The notes under the pieces are model-generated. The model saw only the letters and a program-made list of their open reading frames with translations, searched no databases and was not told the DNA's origin. The position numbers and the translations under genes were made by a program. From Balneolaceae bacterium (GTDB taxonomy: Bacteria; Bacteroidota; Rhodothermia; Balneolales; Balneolaceae), in the NCBI GenBank assembly GCA_020832285.1, contig JAFIFB010000127.1:1-64000 (forward strand): a stretch of DNA of 64,000 nucleotides. Direction: 5' to 3'. Positions 47,569 through 55,830 of the stretch are shown here, one piece after another. Numbering within the stretch: position 1 is the first letter of the stretch; every line of letters begins with the position of its first letter.

Positions 47569-49017
47569 TCACGCCCATGAGTACTGAATTTCACCCATTT
47601 CTTCGAATGGTTGCTGAAGTTTCAGTCCGAGATGTTTTTTCAGAATTTCATTTGTCAGTGCCTGTTGTTTTAAAACCAGTGCTGCACCAAGTGCAGATGC
47701 TTCAGGAACAGAAGCAGTATACACATTTTTACCGGGCAGCATCGCAGCCAATAATCTGCAGAAAAATGGGTTCTTTGCAAAACCTCCCGTGATAATTATT
47801 TGAGGAATTTTCTTACCGCCCTCTGCGAGTTTGAGGGAATCAACCTGGATGGAAGTCAGATCGAGCAGAAGCTGATGGCTGGCTTCATCGTACGATTCAA
47901 ACCGACTCAGATCCCACTCTTTATCTCTTTTTACAGGGTAGGGGCCGGAAGTATTCGCCTGCTCCAAAATCAATTTTTTATCGGGATCGTGTGTGCGAAT
48001 CAGTTTCTGTAAAAGTGCTTCATCGGGAGTAGAATCCAGTTGATCCGGATCCCTATCGAAATACCTGCCCATTCTTTTTAACTGGTGAGCATACTCACCG
48101 CCCATCAGAAAGCGTGAAGCCTTCACCGGTTTTCCGTAGATGTTGATGTAGTTCAGACAATCCCGCTCAAGCTCTTCAAACGTGAGAGGTTCCGCGTTGA
48201 ACGGGTTCATTGCGATACTCCAGGTGCCGGTTGAGAGCTGGATAAACGGCTCATTGAATGCGGTAAGATAGGGAGCCAGTGCGGCAGAACTGTCGTGAAT
48301 TCCGATCCCTGTTTGAAATGTTTTGCCAGGAATGTTTCCTTCAAATATGGTTTGAACCGGACTTGGTGATGGCAACAGTTGCAGAATATCTTCATCATTC
48401 AGCCAACGGTGGTACCGGTTCTCCTTAAAATTCCACATTGCAGTGTGGCAGCCGATACTGGTTGGGTCAGCCATAAACCTTCCGGTAAACAGATAACTGA
48501 GATACTGAGGCAAATGAAGCGTTTTTTCAATCCGCCTGAAAAGATCCGGTTTCTCTTTTTTGATTCGATAGAGCTGCAATCCCGAATTGAGCATGCCCAT
48601 CGGCGGAGAGGCAGTTTCCAAGGCAAAAGTTTCACGCCCGCCGTATAATTGATACAATTCCCCGGCAAGTTTTTCCGGGTACGGTTTCAGATAGTTATAG
48701 ATCGGGATGACCGGCTCGCCATTTTTTCCAATGTGTACAAGCGTAGCTCCATAACCCGAAAAATTTACGGCTCCGATTTTGAATTTCTGTTCACGAAGTA
48801 CCGCTTCAAACTCCCGTAACATCCACTCTTTCAGCAGCTGTACATTTTCACTGGAAAAGCCGTCCTCATCTTTAGTTTCTTTGAGGGTATCTGACCGTTC
48901 GTACACAACAGTGAGGGACTCATCAAAAAGCAGAAACTTTTTGTTGGTTTTTCCAATATCGAAAATGGCCGTTACAGCAGTTCGCGCTGAGGAGGGTTTT
49001 TTAATTTGATTTTTCAT
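47569..49017 (-). CDS. rhaB: L-rhamnulokinase (FGGY family)
   Basis: 482 residues from ATG 49017 (a frame opening at 49038 adds seven). The FGGY kinase fold is complete: AIFDIGKTNKKF near the start (phosphate loop), YGATLVHIG, the sugar-binding stretch to GIGIHDSSAAL, the IQLSTGTWSI segment, and the C-terminal TGGFAKNPFF and SALGAALVL. It phosphorylates L-rhamnulose with ATP in the cytoplasm. It lies downstream of rhaI, separated by an ATPase gene (30 bases away), and upstream of lutA. It is the full-length counterpart of the deleted kinase at 27974-28729. Confidence 0.9.
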   Translation of the reverse strand: MKNQIKKPSSARTAVTAIFDIGKTNKKFLLFDESLTVVYERSDTLKETKDEDGFSSENVQLLKEWMLREFEAVLREQKFKIGAVNFSGYGATLVHIGKNGEPVIPIYNYLKPYPEKLAGELYQLYGGRETFALETASPPMGMLNSGLQLYRIKKEKPDLFRRIEKTLHLPQYLSYLFTGRFMADPTSIGCHTAMWNFKENRYHRWLNDEDILQLLPSPSPVQTIFEGNIPGKTFQTGIGIHDSSAALAPYLTAFNEPFIQLSTGTWSIAMNPFNAEPLTFEELERDCLNYINIYGKPVKASRFLMGGEYAHQLKRMGRYFDRDPDQLDSTPDEALLQKLIRTHDPDKKLILEQANTSGPYPVKRDKEWDLSRFESYDEASHQLLLDLTSIQVDSLKLAEGGKKIPQIIITGGFAKNPFFCRLLAAMLPGKNVYTASVPEASALGAALVLKQQALTNEILKKHLGLKLQQPFEEMGEIQYSWA

Positions 49018-49047
49018 ATTGGCATCCGTTCGTTCCATGGCATTTCA

Positions 49048-50172
49048 TCATAACTGTTGAAGCCACCTGGCAAGCATCACGTCATGAATAAAAAAACCGT
49101 TTTGATCATCACGAATTACCAGCTCTTTCTTTTTCAATGATTTTAGTGCTGTATTTACACTGCTTGTTGCACCAAGCCGATACTTATGTATAAATTCGCT
49201 TTGCAAAGGATTATACAGAGGTTCTTCCTTTGCAATAGCCTTCAAAACATTCCACTGTGAATTTGTCAGCATTTTTTGATAGTTGGCAAATACAGGTGTG
49301 TCTTGTTCAAGAAGAAGTTCAATCACACGTTGAAAGTCCTCTCCTGTAACCTCTGTACAATTAGAAAACAAATAGTTGCAGATTCGTTGAATACAGTAGG
49401 TTTGTCCCCGGCTCCATATATAAATTTGATGAATAACTGATTTATCAATCACTTTATCAAATTCATTAAAGTGCTTTTTTATGAATCTTGAATATTCAGA
49501 TTCCGGAATTGGCTCAAGCGAAATTAATTGTGAACTTTGATAAAAAGGCCGGTTTCTTTCCAGGAACATAGCCTGCATCATTCCTCTGTGACTCCCACTA
49601 TAAATAAAACGAATTTCAGGAAACTCCTGCATCCAGGCACGAAATACAGCTTCTGCGTTATTTTCCTGATAATTTTCAACCTGTTGAAATTCGTCCAGGG
49701 CAACAATGACCTGCTTTTTTCTATGTGTCAAAAACTCAGCAATAGCCTGAAGAGACCTCTCGGAAACATCTTCATCCTGAATGTTCAGTAAAATTTCAGG
49801 AACCCCGGTTTGAGCATTAAATCGAATGGTTACCCCTATTGCAGAAAATAATTTCCGCAGCGCTTCCGAGAAACCGGAGCTTGTTTTACCATACGTATGA
49901 TGCACCGCTTTTGTGATAGCACGAATGGCTTCAGCAAGGTTTTGTGTAGCCAGTAAATCAACATATACAGACTCATAAATTTTACTTTTTTTTTCCTCAT
50001 CAAGCAAGCATTTTATTAGTGCCGTTTTACCCATTCTTCTCCAGGAATAGATCACAACATTTCTTTCATTTTGTATGTGTTCGCGAAGTAAATTCAACTC
50101 CTGTTCACGATCACAAAACCATTTTCTCCCGTAATAACCACTTAGAATAAATGGATTTCTTGGTGATTTCAT
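49048..50172 (-). CDS. Archaeal-type ATPase with winged-helix C-terminus
   Basis: 374 residues, cytoplasmic. A P-loop is seen at 42-50 (YSWRRMGKT) and a Walker B with Asp 160/Glu 161 (VIVALDEFQQ). A sensor-like phrase FIYSGSHRGMM follows. The C-terminal 70 residues look like a winged helix (ATSSVNTALKSLKKKELV). This is the Arch_ATPase/AAA-like family often found as isolated genes of unknown role. It sits between rhaI and rhaB but has a perfect inverted repeat 24 bases upstream, so it may be an insertion with its own control. Its codon use appears more AT-rich than rhaI and rhaB (visual impression). Confidence 0.82.
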   Translation of the reverse strand: MKSPRNPFILSGYYGRKWFCDREQELNLLREHIQNERNVVIYSWRRMGKTALIKCLLDEEKKSKIYESVYVDLLATQNLAEAIRAITKAVHHTYGKTSSGFSEALRKLFSAIGVTIRFNAQTGVPEILLNIQDEDVSERSLQAIAEFLTHRKKQVIVALDEFQQVENYQENNAEAVFRAWMQEFPEIRFIYSGSHRGMMQAMFLERNRPFYQSSQLISLEPIPESEYSRFIKKHFNEFDKVIDKSVIHQIYIWSRGQTYCIQRICNYLFSNCTEVTGEDFQRVIELLLEQDTPVFANYQKMLTNSQWNVLKAIAKEEPLYNPLQSEFIHKYRLGATSSVNTALKSLKKKELVIRDDQNGFFIHDVMLARWLQQL

Positions 50173-50195
50173 GTCTCCTCAGTCATTTCGGTTAA

Positions 50196-50220
50196 TACGT
50201 TACGTATTTTACGTAACGTA
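50196..50220. promoter_or_regulatory. Perfect inverted repeat before the ATPase gene
   Basis: TACGTTACGTA, TTT, TACGTAACGTA: 11-base perfect arms (50196-50206, 50210-50220), 24 bases upstream of the ATPase ATG. It is operator-like and may be bound by the ATPase's own winged helix (speculative). Confidence 0.6.
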
Positions 50221-50296
50221 ACATGCAAAATTAGCATTATGCTTGCACAATTTCGGTTATCACAGACTGATGAGGCTTTTGATCTATGCAATCCGC

Positions 50297-51583
50297 TCAT
50301 AAACCAGTTGCTGCGGTTCCGGTACCCCGCTCTTTGATCAGGGTTTTGCGCACCTGCAGGTCCCTGAACAACTGAATGGGATTGGCAGCACCTCCGCTTT
50401 TCATTCGTGCCTCCCGAATCAGCGGACGAACATCCGTAGCCCAGGCATCCTGTAAAACTTCCTGAGCCAAAACCACATCATTCTCCTCACGAGCCTCTTC
50501 AAGGCGATTCCGGTCAACCAGCAGGGCTTTGGCATAGGCCGCCATAATGGCTTCTACCGACTGCATCAGGTCCTCAAGCGGATCTTTGGTGTTGTGACTG
50601 GCATCAATCATCCAGTTTATGTTGGAAAAATCATCGTTGTTTCTATCATCAATCCCGTCAACCAATTCGCAGAATATCAAAAATAACTGGTATGGTTTGA
50701 TGGAGCCTGTGGTAAGGTCATCATCGGCATATTTAGAGTCGTTGAAATGAAATCCGCCCAGTTTACCCTCAAGCATCAGGATGGCCACAATCTGTTCGAT
50801 GTTGGTGTTTGGCAGATGGTGACCCAGGTCCACCAGCGATTTTGCCCGTTCTCCAACCTTATTTGCCAGCAGAAACGAGGTCCCCCAATCGGGAATCACC
50901 ATCGAGTAAAAATTGGGTTCGAACGGTTTGTACTCAATTAATAACTTCCAGTCATTCGGCATGGATGCATAGATTTCGATCAGTGACTGCTGGGTACGGT
51001 ATAGTGCCTTGCGCAAATTCTGCTGACCAGGAAAATTGGAGCCGTCTGCCAGCCATACGGTGAGGGCTTTGGAACCCAGCTTTTTCCCGTATTCAATTAC
51101 CTCGATATTGTGCTGGATTGCCTGATTGCGCACCTCCTTTTTTGTATGAGTGAGTGAGCCGAATTTGTAAGAGTGTTCCTGTTCCGGCTGATCCTGAAAA
51201 GTGTTTGAGTTTACTGCATCGAAACGGATGCCCAGGCCTGAAGCGTGCTCTTTGATGGCATCGGTATCTTTGGGAATATCCCAGGGAATGTGCAGTGATA
51301 TGGCACCACTGGAGCGGTTCAGGGCATGAATCAACCCTATATCTTCAATTTTTTCGTGCAGATTTCGCGGTTCGCCCCCGATAGAAAATCGTCCGAAGCG
51401 GGTTCCCCCGGCGCCAAGGGCCCAGCTGGGAATGGCTACCTGGAAACCCGTCAGACGCCGCAGTATGCTCTCCGGGTTTTTACCCCGTTCAGAGAGCAGG
51501 TTAGTTAGCTGCGAAAGCTCGTTTTTATGTCTGGCAGTTTCACTTTGATTGTGATCCTGAATCTGATCTTCAGCAAGTATCAT
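50297..51583 (-). CDS. rhaI: L-rhamnose isomerase (TIM-barrel type)
   Basis: 428 residues from ATG 51583, whose ATGA overlaps the TGA of the small membrane protein gene; the longer frame from 51625 is rejected. It has the xylose-isomerase-like barrel of the RhaI class: GGTRFGRFSIGGEPR, HIPWDIPKD, ALTVWLADGSNFPGQ, IEYKPFEPNFY, VDLGHHLPNTNIE and GGFHFNDSKYADDD supply metal-binding Glu/Asp/His residues. It converts L-rhamnose to L-rhamnulose. Neighbours are the aldolase/dehydrogenase upstream and rhaB downstream. It is distinct from the E. coli RhaA subtype only in detail; the assignment is strengthened by context. Confidence 0.9.
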   Translation of the reverse strand: MILAEDQIQDHNQSETARHKNELSQLTNLLSERGKNPESILRRLTGFQVAIPSWALGAGGTRFGRFSIGGEPRNLHEKIEDIGLIHALNRSSGAISLHIPWDIPKDTDAIKEHASGLGIRFDAVNSNTFQDQPEQEHSYKFGSLTHTKKEVRNQAIQHNIEVIEYGKKLGSKALTVWLADGSNFPGQQNLRKALYRTQQSLIEIYASMPNDWKLLIEYKPFEPNFYSMVIPDWGTSFLLANKVGERAKSLVDLGHHLPNTNIEQIVAILMLEGKLGGFHFNDSKYADDDLTTGSIKPYQLFLIFCELVDGIDDRNNDDFSNINWMIDASHNTKDPLEDLMQSVEAIMAAYAKALLVDRNRLEEAREENDVVLAQEVLQDAWATDVRPLIREARMKSGGAANPIQLFRDLQVRKTLIKERGTGTAATGL

Positions 51584-51753
51584 AATTCTTTTTCTTTCAT
51601 CCAAAATGGAGCTGTAAAAAACCACAGTAACATTCCAAAGAACATAAGATTTGTGTGCATTTCAAAAGAAATAGTATCGCTGAATACAAGGAATGAGGGG
51701 ACTACCGTCAATGCCAAGCCTGCGAAGGAGAGTATTTTTAGTAAAATGTTCAT
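51580..51753 (-). CDS. Small two-helix membrane protein coupled to rhaI
   Basis: 57 residues. It has two hydrophobic helices (about 4-24 and 36-51) joined by a short polar loop (DTISFEMHTN), and ends with KEKEL. The stop codon overlaps the start of rhaI (ATGA), and an SD-like run is not evident. I do not know a named family, but the phrases GLALTVVPSFLVF and LLWFFTAPFWM look conserved-protein-like. Position in the rhamnose operon suggests a role in transport or membrane association of the pathway; this is unproven. Confidence 0.75.
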   Translation of the reverse strand: MNILLKILSFAGLALTVVPSFLVFSDTISFEMHTNLMFFGMLLWFFTAPFWMKEKEL

Positions 51754-51840
51754 GGTTTTTGAGTGTGTTCTATTTCGAATGATGGAATCTATTCTTACGT
51801 GAGCTCAAAAAAAACTAAATAATTGGCAACCAGGAAGTCC

Positions 51841-51867
51841 CCTCCTTTTCAAGGAGGCGATTTTTTT
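51841..51867 (+). repeat. Hairpin CCTCCTT/AAGGAGG with T-tract
   Basis: Seven-base perfect stem (51841-51847, 51851-51857), three-base loop, then seven T at 51861-51867 on the plus strand. Terminator-like only for plus-strand transcripts, of which none is known here. It lies in the spacer between the aldolase/dehydrogenase and the small membrane gene, and resembles intergenic repeats of Bacteroidota. Confidence 0.5.
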
Positions 51868-51936
51868 GTCAGACATTTAATAATAGAACTCAATGCTACA
51901 AACGAGACGTTTAAGTCAGCTACGGTTTCTGTTCTT

Positions 51937-54186
51937 TTATCTCATAAACGCATCCACCAGCCCGCCATCTACGGGGATGATGTGGCCGGTTGTGTTTTCG
52001 AAACGCGAGCTTAGAAGCAGGTAAATAGCTTCTGTCTGCTGAGCCAGAGAAATCGGCTTCTTAGTAAGCGTTCGGTTCGAATAAAATTCTGCCAGTCGCT
52101 CACGAAGTGTTTCAGTTTCTTCGTTTTCATCAAATTCAATGTTGTATTTCTTCAGCGATGCCTTCACGCGGTTTCGCGGAAACATGCTGCTGCCTTCCAC
52201 CACGGTTGCTGGTGCCACACCGTTCACACGGATCTTTGGAGCCAGCTCAATTGCCAGTTCTCGAATCAGATGATTGGCTGCGGTTTTACTTGTGTCGTAG
52301 GCCATACTGCCAATTTTAGGCACTACGGCATTCACACTTGTGGTGATCACCATGCTGCCTTCCAAATCCTGATCTGTCCAAATTTTCGCAGTTTCATCAG
52401 CTACGATAAAATTACCTTTCACATTTACGGCAAAACTTCGATCCCAGGCATCATCACTTAAATGCCCCTTTTCATCGGGTGTGGGGAACAGGCCGGCGGT
52501 TACAGCTACGTGATCAATCCCACCGTAGGCAAAGAGTATCTCTTTAATGGCGCTTCGAACTGATTCACGGCTGGTGATATCGCACTCCAGCCCGATCACA
52601 TCACCCGATCCGCTGATGCCCGAACCGGCAACACCGATACCCATCCCGACCGAATCCAAAATTTCACCGGCGGTCTCTTTTGCTGAATCTTGATTCAAAT
52701 CGAGGGCGGCTACGGTGGCCCCATCCTCAATCAATCTCGAAACCAGGGCTTTGCCGATACCACTTCCGGCGCCAATCACAGCCACCACTTTGCGCGACAT
52801 TTCACTTTCCGGGGGCATCCGCTTTAGCTTCGCTTCTTCAAGTGCCCAGTACTCAATATCGTACGCTTCCTGTTTGGCAATAGCAGTATAAGTACTCACC
52901 GATTCGGCCCCGCGCATCACGCCAATCGCTGCGTTATAGAATTCGGCCGTTACCCGCGACTCGCTCTTGTTTTTGCCCCAAGTGATCATGCCAAGGCCGG
53001 GTATCAATACAACCGTGGGATTGGGATCACGCATATCGGGGGATTCTTTATGGCTGTGATTTTTGTAATATTGCTCATAATCTTTTCGATACTCTACCAA
53101 TCCTGCCGAAATTTTTTCTTTCAAATCATCCAGAGAACCGGACTGAGGATTCCAATCTACATAAAGCGGTTTTATTTTGGTCCTCAAAAAATGATCGGGA
53201 CATGATGTTCCCAGTTCGGCCAGGCGCGATGCATCTTTCGAATTGATGAACTGCAGGGTAATTTCATCATCCTGAACCGTTCCGATAAACCGGTTTTGTT
53301 CACTCACCTTACCCCGGATAAACGGCATTACTTCTGTGAGTAAATCTCTTCGTTTTTTTGACGGCAGCGACTGATGTTTGCCGCCACCAAACGAATCCTC
53401 GCCTTTATCATTCTCAGCCAGGTACCCGGCTGCGCGATTGATGAGGTCGAGACTGATTTCGTAACACTCTTTGTCATCATTTGCCCAGTTTATGAGGCCA
53501 TGACCGCCCAGGATAATCCCCTTGATTCCCGGGTTTTGTCTGATGGTTTCCTGCAGTTTCAGTCCCAGTTCGAATCCGGGACGCATCCAGTCTACCCAGG
53601 CCACTTCATCGCCGTAAATTTCTTTTGTCAGTTCTATACCATTTTCGGCCGTGGCTATTGCAATGACCGGCACCGGGTGGGTGTGGTCCACAAAATCGTA
53701 GGGAATAAAACTGTGAAGAGGTGTATCGATGGATGGTGCTCGCGGGTTGAGATTGAACGTGCAGTGCGGGTACATCTGAACCATCGAATCTTCAGCAGGA
53801 GTTTTTAACCCTTTATCATCAAACGAGGCGTAAATTTCCTGAAGTGATAACAATTTATCCTGATAGAGGGAAGCAAAATTTGCCCGTTTGGCCGTGCGAA
53901 GATCTCCGCCCGAACCCTTCACCCACATCACTTTTACCTTTTCTCCGGTAATTGGGTCTTTTTCTGTCAGCTTGCTTGATGTATTCCCGCCGCCGGTGTT
54001 GTTGATGTAGGAATCGCATCCCAGTAAATTGGATCGATAAACCAGGCGATCAACCGAATCGAGTTTATTCGCTATTGAATCATCCCATTTGTTCGCTACA
54101 ACCCTAAAATAATGATCAGTAGTACTTTTGGAATTCGTTTCTGTATTAATTACATCTAAAAAATTACGTTCTTTTGTGTCTTGCAT
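51937..54186 (-). CDS. rhaEW: Bifunctional rhamnulose-1-phosphate aldolase/lactaldehyde dehydrogenase, copy 2
   Basis: 749 residues, the same length as copy 1. Aldolase domain: NTGGGNTSSKL, HTHPVPV, ILGGHGLINW. Dehydrogenase domain: GAGSGIG at 472-478 and the catalytic Tyr 630/Lys 634 in YDTSK. It yields dihydroxyacetone phosphate and L-lactate from L-rhamnulose 1-phosphate. It sits 10 bases after the transporter gene and upstream of the small membrane gene and rhaI, so it belongs to the main operon. This copy is more GC-rich than copy 1 at synonymous sites (visual impression). It is probably the functional housekeeping copy, because its partner kinase is intact. Confidence 0.92.
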   Translation of the reverse strand: MQDTKERNFLDVINTETNSKSTTDHYFRVVANKWDDSIANKLDSVDRLVYRSNLLGCDSYINNTGGGNTSSKLTEKDPITGEKVKVMWVKGSGGDLRTAKRANFASLYQDKLLSLQEIYASFDDKGLKTPAEDSMVQMYPHCTFNLNPRAPSIDTPLHSFIPYDFVDHTHPVPVIAIATAENGIELTKEIYGDEVAWVDWMRPGFELGLKLQETIRQNPGIKGIILGGHGLINWANDDKECYEISLDLINRAAGYLAENDKGEDSFGGGKHQSLPSKKRRDLLTEVMPFIRGKVSEQNRFIGTVQDDEITLQFINSKDASRLAELGTSCPDHFLRTKIKPLYVDWNPQSGSLDDLKEKISAGLVEYRKDYEQYYKNHSHKESPDMRDPNPTVVLIPGLGMITWGKNKSESRVTAEFYNAAIGVMRGAESVSTYTAIAKQEAYDIEYWALEEAKLKRMPPESEMSRKVVAVIGAGSGIGKALVSRLIEDGATVAALDLNQDSAKETAGEILDSVGMGIGVAGSGISGSGDVIGLECDITSRESVRSAIKEILFAYGGIDHVAVTAGLFPTPDEKGHLSDDAWDRSFAVNVKGNFIVADETAKIWTDQDLEGSMVITTSVNAVVPKIGSMAYDTSKTAANHLIRELAIELAPKIRVNGVAPATVVEGSSMFPRNRVKASLKKYNIEFDENEETETLRERLAEFYSNRTLTKKPISLAQQTEAIYLLLSSRFENTTGHIIPVDGGLVDAFMR

Positions 54187-54196
54187 AAATAAAAGT

Positions 54197-55594
54197 TTAT
54201 TCGGTGTTATCTTTTTTGATTTTTCTCTGAATAAAGGTACTGAGCCCTATATATAAAATTACGGCGATGAACCATCCGGGCAGACCAAGGAAGAAAATTT
54301 CTACCCCTCCATAAATATTGATCGCCAGACATAATGTGAGTGTAAAGAACCAGGTAAGACCGGCAGCCCAGTTAAATTTCGAACCGGTTTCTTCAGCAAA
54401 ATTGCTCTTCAGGTTCAAATTTTTAAAGAACATCACATCTAAAAACACCACGGCTCCCATCGGCATGAGAACCAGTCCGTATAAAGCTACAAAATCGAGC
54501 AGATTCATTACCAGGGCTGGAAAACAGGCGATTATGGTGGTTAGCAACCCCGTGAAGAGCGTCACTTTCCAGCGTTTCCAGTTTGGTGTTACTGCCTGGA
54601 ATGCAAGGCCGGCACGGTAGATTGTGGGGTTGGCGGTTGTCCATCCGGCAATCACCACACACATTGCACCGGCAATACCCGCGCTGTTGTAGGCAATATA
54701 ACCGGGTGCAACGGCACCGGCTGCAGCGGCCATCAGAATGCCGGAAGCCATCCATGCCAAAAAGTGGCCAAAGAACATACCCGCTGCCGATGAAAAGCCC
54801 ATTTTCCAGTCCTCTGCGTATCTTAAAATTGACATATCGGACATCCCGATGTGCATCGCCATATTGGCAAACCAGGCAAAGAACATCACATGCCAAAAGG
54901 TGAACTGTGTGAGCCCGGCAACGGGTTCACCAGTCCAGATTCGATCTTTGGCTGCGGGCCAGAATTCAGAAACTGAAGTAACCCCGAGTGATGGTAGCAC
55001 TGCAACGGCAGCAGCAATGAAAACCAGGAACATCCACGGAAAACTGATATTGGCAAACCGGGCAACATACTCGTAACCGGCAATGGCAACGACTGTGATC
55101 ACGCTTCCAACAAGGAAAACGGTTATGACCCAACCAACACTGGTTGGCAGCCAATCGTCCAGTCCCGGCATAGGGATATTGAATGGAAGGCCAACTGCGG
55201 TTGCGGCAACGGTAATCATCGCTCCTGCCAGAAAGCAGAACATCACGGCATTAACAATGTTGTAAATCAATGCCAGGTTTTGGCCGCAAATTTTGCGGAG
55301 CTGCCAATAGAGCGTCAAGCGACTTTTTACTGCAACCGGGGCACATAAAAAGGCCCAGCTGAAAACGGCAAGCAGGTTTCCAAAAATCAATCCCAAAACC
55401 AAATCAACCGCAGAAACGCCATGAGCTACAAAGAGTGCCCCGATCACAAATTCCGTGCCTGCGGTGTGTTCACCGGCATACATCCCCAAAAAGCCGCGCC
55501 AGCCCTTCAGTTTTTCTTTTGGCACCGGTTCTCGTTCGTACTCGTCGATGTGATCAAGCCGGTTATCGAGATTTTCTAAGAATCTTTTTCTCAT
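54197..55594 (-). CDS. NCS1-like membrane transporter in the rhamnose operon
   Basis: 465 residues with about 12 predicted transmembrane helices. It resembles the purine-cytosine permease (NCS1) group: MYAGEHTAGTEFVIGALFVAHGVS opens helix 1 (shown only in part), and ANMAMHIGMSDMSILRY and AGWTTANPTIYRAGLAF match mid-protein patterns of that family. NCS1 proteins normally import nucleobases or related compounds. Here the gene is the first of the main rhamnose operon, in the position usually held by a rhamnose-proton symporter, so L-rhamnose is the likely substrate (inference). Promoter-like copy G is 79 bases upstream. Confidence 0.8.
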   Translation of the reverse strand: MRKRFLENLDNRLDHIDEYEREPVPKEKLKGWRGFLGMYAGEHTAGTEFVIGALFVAHGVSAVDLVLGLIFGNLLAVFSWAFLCAPVAVKSRLTLYWQLRKICGQNLALIYNIVNAVMFCFLAGAMITVAATAVGLPFNIPMPGLDDWLPTSVGWVITVFLVGSVITVVAIAGYEYVARFANISFPWMFLVFIAAAVAVLPSLGVTSVSEFWPAAKDRIWTGEPVAGLTQFTFWHVMFFAWFANMAMHIGMSDMSILRYAEDWKMGFSSAAGMFFGHFLAWMASGILMAAAAGAVAPGYIAYNSAGIAGAMCVVIAGWTTANPTIYRAGLAFQAVTPNWKRWKVTLFTGLLTTIIACFPALVMNLLDFVALYGLVLMPMGAVVFLDVMFFKNLNLKSNFAEETGSKFNWAAGLTWFFTLTLCLAINIYGGVEIFFLGLPGWFIAVILYIGLSTFIQRKIKKDNTE

Positions 55595-55672
55595 TTATCA
55601 AATTGTTTACTCCCCACATTTTTCATAGACAATATTACGTAATGGTCTTTACATTTCCTTTTTATTATCTAA

Positions 55673-55700
55673 AGAGTGAATAAAGGTTCACATCTACTAA
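55673..55700 (-). promoter_or_regulatory. Promoter-like element, copy G (main rhamnose operon)
   Basis: Transcribed strand: AGTAGATG, 14 bases, CTCTTT. It lies 79 bases upstream of the transporter gene. An inverted repeat ATTTCACA/TGTGAAAT (55722-55729, 55749-55756) is just upstream. Confidence 0.6.
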
Positions 55701-55830
55701 TAATTTTATTAAACAGGACATTTCACAGCAAACATGATAAACGCAATGTGAAATATTGATTTATAGTTTTTCATGATCTGCAATCTGGAGACATCAAATT
55801 CTAATCTATTGGGACTGTTTTCCACTAAAT

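Noticed and set aside
55722-55756. ATTTCACA/TGTGAAAT as a CRP-type site
   Set aside because: The arms are in the reverse arrangement and 19 bases apart, unlike TGTGA-N6-TCACA.
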